From Nakamurella endophytica (GTDB taxonomy: Bacteria > Actinomycetota > Actinomycetes > Mycobacteriales > Nakamurellaceae), in the NCBI RefSeq assembly GCF_014646215.1, contig NZ_BMNA01000002.1, positions 428,874-492,873 of the forward strand: a DNA stretch of 64,000 nucleotides, given 5' to 3'. The position numbers and the translations under genes were made by a program. The notes under the pieces are model-generated. The model did not search any database and was not told the DNA's origin. It saw nothing but the letters and a program-made list of their open reading frames with translations. Below, one piece after another: positions 59,333-64,000 of the stretch. Positions within the stretch are counted from its first letter, which is position 1, and each line of letters begins with the position of its first letter.

Positions 59333-60718
59333 CTAGGACCGTTCCCGCTGTTCGAAGACCGGGACGTCGCCGACGATCGGGTTCGTCCGCCGCGACGGCG
59401 CCAGGTACTTGGTGAACAGGTTCACGAAGGTGGCGAGCCGGTTGCGGTTGCCCAGCAGCAGCACGATGTGCAGCAGCATCCAGGTCAGCCACGCCAGCGT
59501 CCCGGTCAGCTTCAGCGAGTACTTCTTGGTGATCCGGATGTCGCAGACGGCCGCGCGGCGGCCGACCGTCGCCATGGTGCCCTTGTCGTGGTAGGTCCAC
59601 GGCTGCAGCGGGCGGCCGATCACCAACGAGGAGATCTGCCGACCGATGTGCCGGCCCTGCTGCTGCGCGGGAGTCGCCAGCTGCGGCAGGGGATCCGGGG
59701 TGATCGACACGTCACCGGCGGCGAAGATGTTCTTGTATCCGATCACCCGCAGGTTCTCGTCCACGGTGATCCGGCCGCCCCGGCCCTGCGGCAGACCCCA
59801 CTGGGAGACCACCTTGGGCACCGTGACGCCGGTCGCCCAGATGACCACGCCCGCCTTGAGGAACTCGCCGCTGCCGAACTCGACGCCGTCCGGCCGCACC
59901 TCTTTGACCGAGGTGTTCAGCTTGAGCTCGACGCCGCGCTCGCGCAGCGCGCTGGCCGCGTACACCTGCAGCCGCTCGTTGAACGGCCCAAGAACCTTGT
60001 TCGTCATCTCGACCAGCACGATGTGCGTGCGCCGCGGGTCGAGCTCCGGGTAGATGGACGCCATGGCGTCGTTGCGGAGCTCGGCGAGGGCGCCCGCCAT
60101 CTCGACGCCGGTCGGCCCGGCGCCCACCACGACGATCGACAGGTCCTCACCGGACGCGGACGCCGCGGCGTGCTCGAGCTGGGTGAAGATGCGGTCCCGC
60201 AGGCCGAGCGCCTGGGCACGGGTGTAGATGGCCATCGTGTTCTCCGGGGCACCCTTGGTCCCGAAGTAGTTCGTGGTGGCCCCGGTGCACAGGACGAGGT
60301 AGTCGTACGCCATCTCGCCGCCGTCGCGGAACCGCAGGATCTGCTCGTCGGTGTCGAGCTCCTCGAGCTCGCCCTGCCGGAAGCTGACGTTGCGCTGCTT
60401 CATCCGCGCGGCCCGCAGGAAGTAGGTGATGTCGCCGGGGTTCAGGCCCGCGGTCGCCACCTGGTACAGCAGGGGCTGGAACGCGTTGTAGGTGTGCCGG
60501 TCCACCAGCGTGACGTCCACGTCGGCCTTGCTCAGCGCCTTGATGCACATCAGGCCGGCGAAACCGCCACCGACGACGACCACGTGCGGCCGGCGGCGGG
60601 CGCGGACGACACGGACCGGCGAGCCCTGCTGGGCAGCCCGCACCGGCGGGGTCTGCTCGGACACCGCCGCCGTGGTGCCTCCGTCGGACACCGGCGTGGT
60701 GGTGCTCTGCTCGGACAT
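59333..60718 (-). CDS. ndh: Type II NADH dehydrogenase
   Basis: A 461-residue flavoenzyme that oxidises NADH and feeds the menaquinone pool. The FAD site is VVVVGGGFAGLMCIKAL (near 46), the quinone and NAD motifs include AFQPLLYQVATAGL, the second dinucleotide fold VVVGAGPTGVEMAGALAEL (near 195) and AAGDV-type motif near 330. A hydrophobic segment near the C-terminus (LAWLTWMLLHIVLLLG) anchors it to the membrane. The first 40 residues are a non-conserved Thr/Ser/Gln-rich tail. AGGAGGGACC lies 2 nt or so before the ATG. Confidence 0.94.
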   Translation of the reverse strand: MSEQSTTTPVSDGGTTAAVSEQTPPVRAAQQGSPVRVVRARRRPHVVVVGGGFAGLMCIKALSKADVDVTLVDRHTYNAFQPLLYQVATAGLNPGDITYFLRAARMKQRNVSFRQGELEELDTDEQILRFRDGGEMAYDYLVLCTGATTNYFGTKGAPENTMAIYTRAQALGLRDRIFTQLEHAAASASGEDLSIVVVGAGPTGVEMAGALAELRNDAMASIYPELDPRRTHIVLVEMTNKVLGPFNERLQVYAASALRERGVELKLNTSVKEVRPDGVEFGSGEFLKAGVVIWATGVTVPKVVSQWGLPQGRGGRITVDENLRVIGYKNIFAAGDVSITPDPLPQLATPAQQQGRHIGRQISSLVIGRPLQPWTYHDKGTMATVGRRAAVCDIRITKKYSLKLTGTLAWLTWMLLHIVLLLGNRNRLATFVNLFTKYLAPSRRTNPIVGDVPVFEQRERS

Positions 60719-60914
60719 GGTCCCTCCTGCGTCTGGCTCAGGCGCTCGACGCGGCCACGGCGATGACCGTCGCGACCGCGCAACTGGTGCTGCGCGACAC
60801 CGGGCGTCCGCGGGTACCGGTACCCCGCGGCGGGGCGGCCGACGTCGCCGCAGACCATGGACGGTCCCGTGCCGTGCCTGACGAGTCTTTCACAACGGCG
60901 GACGCAGGGTTCCG

Positions 60915-61697
60915 TCAGCCGGGGCGACCGGCGCCGCCGCGGCCGCCGCCCGCCCCGGTCGCCGGTGTGCGCCGGCCCTGCCCGATCCCCTGCCGGATGC
61001 CCTGCCCGATCCCCTGCCGGATGCCGTGCCGAATCCCCGCCGGACCCCCCGCCGGATCCCCTGCGGGAGTCGTACCCGCCCCGCCAGGGCCGGTGCCGCC
61101 GCGCCGGGCACGTCCGTCGCGCAAGGGCACCACCGCGGCGCCGTACGCCATCAGCACCATCTCCAGCACCGCCCCGACGCTCTGCCACAGCGCCCAGGAC
61201 CGCTGCGCACCGATCCCGGCGGTGTCCACCCCGAGCGCCGACACGACCAGCAGCACCAGCGAGACCGCGGTGGCCGCGGTCAGCGCCCGCCCGACCCGTC
61301 GCTGCCGGCGACCGCACTGCTCGAGCAGCACCCAGAACCCGAGCGGCAGCAGGGCCAGCGCCACCACGGCACCGGCCATGTGCACCTTCGCGTTGAGGGA
61401 CTGCTGCAGCCCGCCGGCATCGGTGCGGACGAAGCCCATGACCAGCGCGCCGACGGAGCCCGCTGCCACCAGCACGGCGGCGGACCGCGGCCGCCGTACC
61501 GCCCGGAGCGTCACCAGCGCGGCCGTCACCAGGATGGACAGCACCCACAGGGTGAACAGCCAGCCGTGCGGCCCGACCCCGTACTGGGACACCGAGACCT
61601 CGGGCGGCAGCACGTCCCCGGCGACCAGCTGCATGACGATGCACAACACCCAGCTGGCTGCAGCGGCGCCCAGGCACCACCGGCGGGCGACGGTCAC
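60915..61697 (-). CDS. DUF998 membrane protein with repeat tail
   Basis: A 260-residue protein with about six hydrophobic segments and a DUF998 pattern (WCLGAAAASWVLCIVMQLV, VSVSQYGVGPHGWLFTLWVL, FVRTDAGGLQQSLNAKVHMAGAVVA). The last 45 residues are cytoplasmic and include 8-residue repeats (GIRQGIGQ) coded by a 24-bp tandem repeat. Function is unknown. The GTG at 61697 has GATGAT 6 nt upstream, a weak -10; leaderless start is likely. It is divergent from the aminotransferase gene. Confidence 0.8.
   Translation of the reverse strand: MTVARRWCLGAAAASWVLCIVMQLVAGDVLPPEVSVSQYGVGPHGWLFTLWVLSILVTAALVTLRAVRRPRSAAVLVAAGSVGALVMGFVRTDAGGLQQSLNAKVHMAGAVVALALLPLGFWVLLEQCGRRQRRVGRALTAATAVSLVLLVVSALGVDTAGIGAQRSWALWQSVGAVLEMVLMAYGAAVVPLRDGRARRGGTGPGGAGTTPAGDPAGGPAGIRHGIRQGIGQGIRQGIGQGRRTPATGAGGGRGGAGRPG
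60976..61069 (-). repeat. 24-bp tandem repeat in the DUF998 coding sequence
   Basis: Two perfect 24-bp copies at 60976-60999 and 61000-61023 (period matches 8 codons) are followed by two degenerate copies to about 61069. They code for the repeated GIRQGIGQ tail. The number of copies may vary between strains. Confidence 0.8.
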
Positions 61698-61803
61698 CCA
61701 CCCATCATCGCCGTCCGCGCGTGGAGGGGGATGCACGGAGGGGGATGATGGCCGTGCGGCGCGCCGGTCGTGCGCGCCATCCGACAACCACCGGAGGTGT
61801 GGC

Positions 61804-63270
61804 ATGACCGCGCAGCTGACCGAGACCGGCGACGGCCACCCGGGTCCCGAGGTGGCCGGCGCGGTCCCGCGCGGGCTGCCCGACGACATCGCCGCGGTGC
61901 TGCGGCGTCCCCCGGTGACCGCACCGGTCACCGACCCGGACGCCGACGCCGCCACCCGCGCCGACGACCGCGGGCACGTGTTCCACTCGTGGTCGGCGCA
62001 GTCGCGGATCGACCCGGTGCCCGTGGCCGGCGGCCTGGGGGTCCGCTTCTTCGACGACGCCGGACGCTCCTACCTGGACTTCGGGTCGCAGCTGGTCAAC
62101 CTCAACCTGGGCCACGGGCACCCGGACCTGGTGGCGGCGATCAAGACGCAGGCGGACCGGCTGGCCACCATCCAGCCGTCCTTCGCCAGCGACGTGCGCG
62201 GCACCCTGGCCCGGCTGATCGTCGAGCGCGCCGGCGCCGGCTTCTCGCACGTCTTCTTCACCAACGGCGGCACCGAGGCCAACGAGCACGCCCTCCGGAT
62301 GGCGCGGCTGCACACCGGCCGGCACAAGGTGCTGTCCACCTACCGCTCGTACCACGGGGCCACGGCCGGCTCCATCACGCTGACCGGCGAACCGCGCCGC
62401 TGGGGGTCCGAGCCGGGCATCCCCGGGGTAGTGCACTTCTCCGGCCCGTACCCGTACCGCTCGCCGTTCCACGCCACGTCCCCGGAGCAGGAGACCGAGC
62501 GCGCGCTGGCGCACCTGTCGGACGTGGTGACGTTCGAGGGACCGCACACCGTCGCGGCGATCGTGCTGGAGACCGTGGTCGGGACCAATGGGGTGCTGGT
62601 CCCGCCGCCCGGCTACCTCGAGGGCGTCCGCGAGCTCTGCGACCGCTGGGGCATCCTGCTGGTGGCCGACGAGGTCATGGTCGGCTTCGGGCGGCTGGGC
62701 AGCTGGTTCGGGATCCAGCGGTTCGGCGCCACCCCCGACCTGATCACCTTCGCCAAGGGCGTCAACTCCGGGTACGTGCCGCTGGGTGGCGTGGTGATCC
62801 CACCGGCGGTCGTCGAGACCTTCGCCGAGCGGGCCTATCCCGGCGGGCTGACGTACTCGGGCCACCCGCTGGCCTGCGCGGCCGGGGTCGCCAGCATCGG
62901 CGTCATCGAGCGCGACGACGTGCTGGGCCACGTCCGGCGCCTGGAGACCGAGGTGTTCGCCCCGGAGCTCACCGCGCTCGCCGACCGGCACCCGGTGGTC
63001 GGTGAGGTGCGCGGGCTGGGCGCTTTCTGGGCCATCGAACTGGTCCGCGACCGCGAGACCCGCACGCCGCTGGTGCCGTTCAACGCGGCTGGTGCCGACC
63101 TGGCGCCCATGCTGGAGATCGGCGCGGCGTGCCGCGCGCGGGGGGTGTGGCCGTTCCTGGCCGGCAACCGGATCCACGTCGCGCCACCGCTGATCTCCAC
63201 CGCGGACGAGATCCGGGAGGGGCTGGCCGCGATCGACGCGGCTCTCTCGGAGGCCGACGCCAAGCTCTGA
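61804..63270 (+). CDS. Class III PLP-dependent aminotransferase
   Basis: A 488-residue fold-type I aminotransferase. The PLP region appears as FTNGGTEANEHALRMAR, the catalytic Asp in VADEVMVGFGRLG and the PLP-Lys in ITFAKGVNSGYVPLGG. The family includes taurine-, beta-alanine- and diamine-pyruvate aminotransferases; here the substrate is uncertain. N-terminal 55 residues are a non-conserved extension. GGAGGTGTGGC lies close to the ATG 61804. It is convergent with the hydrolase at 63321. Confidence 0.92.
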   Translation: MTAQLTETGDGHPGPEVAGAVPRGLPDDIAAVLRRPPVTAPVTDPDADAATRADDRGHVFHSWSAQSRIDPVPVAGGLGVRFFDDAGRSYLDFGSQLVNLNLGHGHPDLVAAIKTQADRLATIQPSFASDVRGTLARLIVERAGAGFSHVFFTNGGTEANEHALRMARLHTGRHKVLSTYRSYHGATAGSITLTGEPRRWGSEPGIPGVVHFSGPYPYRSPFHATSPEQETERALAHLSDVVTFEGPHTVAAIVLETVVGTNGVLVPPPGYLEGVRELCDRWGILLVADEVMVGFGRLGSWFGIQRFGATPDLITFAKGVNSGYVPLGGVVIPPAVVETFAERAYPGGLTYSGHPLACAAGVASIGVIERDDVLGHVRRLETEVFAPELTALADRHPVVGEVRGLGAFWAIELVRDRETRTPLVPFNAAGADLAPMLEIGAACRARGVWPFLAGNRIHVAPPLISTADEIREGLAAIDAALSEADAKL

Positions 63271-63288
63271 GCCGGCGGGCCCGCCGGC
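63271..63288. terminator. Perfect 18-bp palindrome at convergent gene ends
   Basis: GCCGGCGGGCCCGCCGGC begins right after the aminotransferase stop. It can form a GC hairpin from either strand between two convergent genes. A second GC-rich inverted repeat (AGGCCCGGCGGGCCT) follows at 63295-63309. No U-tract. Confidence 0.6.
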
Positions 63289-63320
63289 GCCCGTAGGCCC
63301 GGCGGGCCTGGCTCGCGTGC

Positions 63321-64000
63321 CTAGAAGAACGGCGCGGGCGGTCCCCCGCCGAGGAACTGCAGCAGCACGGGGTTGACCGTTCCCGGGCTCTCCACGGGCA
63401 GGGCGTGCGTCCCGGGAAGGACGGCCAGCCGGGCGTCCGGCATAGCCTCGACGACGGCGGTGCTGTGCGCGACGGTGACCTCGTCCCGGTCCCCCTGCAG
63501 GACCAGCGTCGGCACGGTCACCGACCGGAGGGTGGCCAGGTCGAGCTCGGGCTCGGTCGCGATCATGTGCACCGTCTTGTCGAAGACGACGGTGAAGTGG
63601 TCCGGCCCGTCCGGGGACACCTCGTCGTAGGCCTGCCGCAGGAACGCCAGGGCGTCGCCGCCGCCGGCCAGCAGGGCCTCGGTCAGACCGCCCGGGACCT
63701 TGCCGGCCGAGTTGTAGTACTGCCCGACGAGCACCATCCGGTCCACCAGGTCCGGCCGTGCGCGGGCGACCAGCAGGGCCACCACGGCGCCGTCGCTCCA
63801 GCCCACCAGGTGCGCGCGCTGCCCCACGACGGTCTCCAGGTACGCCACCGTGTCGTCGGCCATCAGCTGGTACGTCAGCGGCCCCTCGACGTCCGGCGTG
63901 TGCGCGTGCCCGCGCCGCTCCGGGACGTGCACCCGGTAGCCCGCCTCGGCCAGCGCCGGCGTCTGCGCCCCCCAGGACGACGCGCCGGCGAAGGCGCCGT
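63321..64000 (-). CDS. Alpha/beta hydrolase, N-terminus cut by window edge
   Basis: At least 226 C-terminal residues of an alpha/beta-hydrolase; the frame stays open to base 64000, so the start lies beyond the window. The oxyanion region reads FAGASSWGAQTPALAEAGY, the nucleophile elbow HLVGWSDGAVVAL (Ser), the acid QGDRDEVT (Asp) and the base PGTHALP (His). The family includes esterases, haloalkane dehalogenases and lactonases; the catalytic Ser argues for esterase-type chemistry. No further context is visible. Confidence 0.9.
   Translation of the reverse strand, partial: GAFAGASSWGAQTPALAEAGYRVHVPERRGHAHTPDVEGPLTYQLMADDTVAYLETVVGQRAHLVGWSDGAVVALLVARARPDLVDRMVLVGQYYNSAGKVPGGLTEALLAGGGDALAFLRQAYDEVSPDGPDHFTVVFDKTVHMIATEPELDLATLRSVTVPTLVLQGDRDEVTVAHSTAVVEAMPDARLAVLPGTHALPVESPGTVNPVLLQFLGGGPPAPFF

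Noticed and set aside
1-64000. Insertion sequences, prophage, CRISPR array or rRNA operon
   Set aside because: No transposase, integrase, phage structural, cas or rRNA sequence was seen in the window.

Overview
The window is a very GC-rich chromosomal segment of a mycothiol-producing actinobacterium. Indicators are mshC, an F420-type luciferase-like oxidoreductase, the actinobacterial families DUF3090, SCO1664, DUF5703 and DUF5709, a CGAAC-N4-GTTCG LexA box, GTG starts, and many leaderless genes with a TANNNT -10 element 6-7 nt before the start codon. A Nakamurella/Geodermatophilaceae-like (Frankiales-type) origin is a guess; no rRNA or marker gene here fixes the genus. I see no rRNA, IS element, prophage or CRISPR array.

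Layout. (1) 1-29352 is a conserved actinobacterial housekeeping block: metH with a coupled HAD hydrolase, divergent PAC2 protein, mshC, SCO1664 kinase-like protein, DUF3090, histidine phosphatase, uppP, LLM oxidoreductase, aldo/keto reductase, RecD-like helicase, DUF5703, azlCD, a thioesterase, an M20 peptidase and tRNA-Leu(GAG). The order resembles the metH-to-M20-peptidase region of mycobacteria. Accessory material interrupts it: a TetR-cupin-DUF4865 operon with a palindromic operator (8150-9812), a degenerate GAF-EAL protein, and an amidoligase cassette (11097-17451) of an S9 peptidase, an AsnO-like amidotransferase and a GCS2/circularly permuted ATP-grasp fusion, followed by a metzincin coupled to SCO1664. 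(2) 29498-41127: a secreted vanadium-haloperoxidase-like protein, then a sugar or polyol uptake and oxidation locus. It holds a TIM-barrel isomerase, lipoprotein binding protein, TetR regulator, single-domain ABC ATPase, permease, lactonase, a GMC oxidoreductase fused to a subunit-3-like domain, and an FGGY kinase. (3) 41218-49663: SDR, Nudix, CDF transporter, NlpC/P60 wall hydrolase, LexA-boxed dinB next to a LigD-type polymerase, and small proteins. (4) 50028-64000: secreted phosphoesterase, lipoproteins, DUF2252, a DUF2786/metalloprotease pair, membrane and acidic proteins, DUF3224, MarR, type II NADH dehydrogenase, DUF998, a class III aminotransferase and a truncated alpha/beta hydrolase.

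How the genes may work together. The amidoligase cassette looks able to build a small amide-capped peptide, by analogy with N-acetylglutaminylglutamine amide synthesis but with a GCS2-ATP-grasp enzyme instead of the usual acetyltransferase-ATP-grasp synthetase. The sugar locus reads as import, oxidation to a lactone, lactone opening and phosphorylation of the acid, controlled by an unusual internal TetR regulator. Both are inferences from domain content and gene order. They are the best candidates for undescribed biology here.
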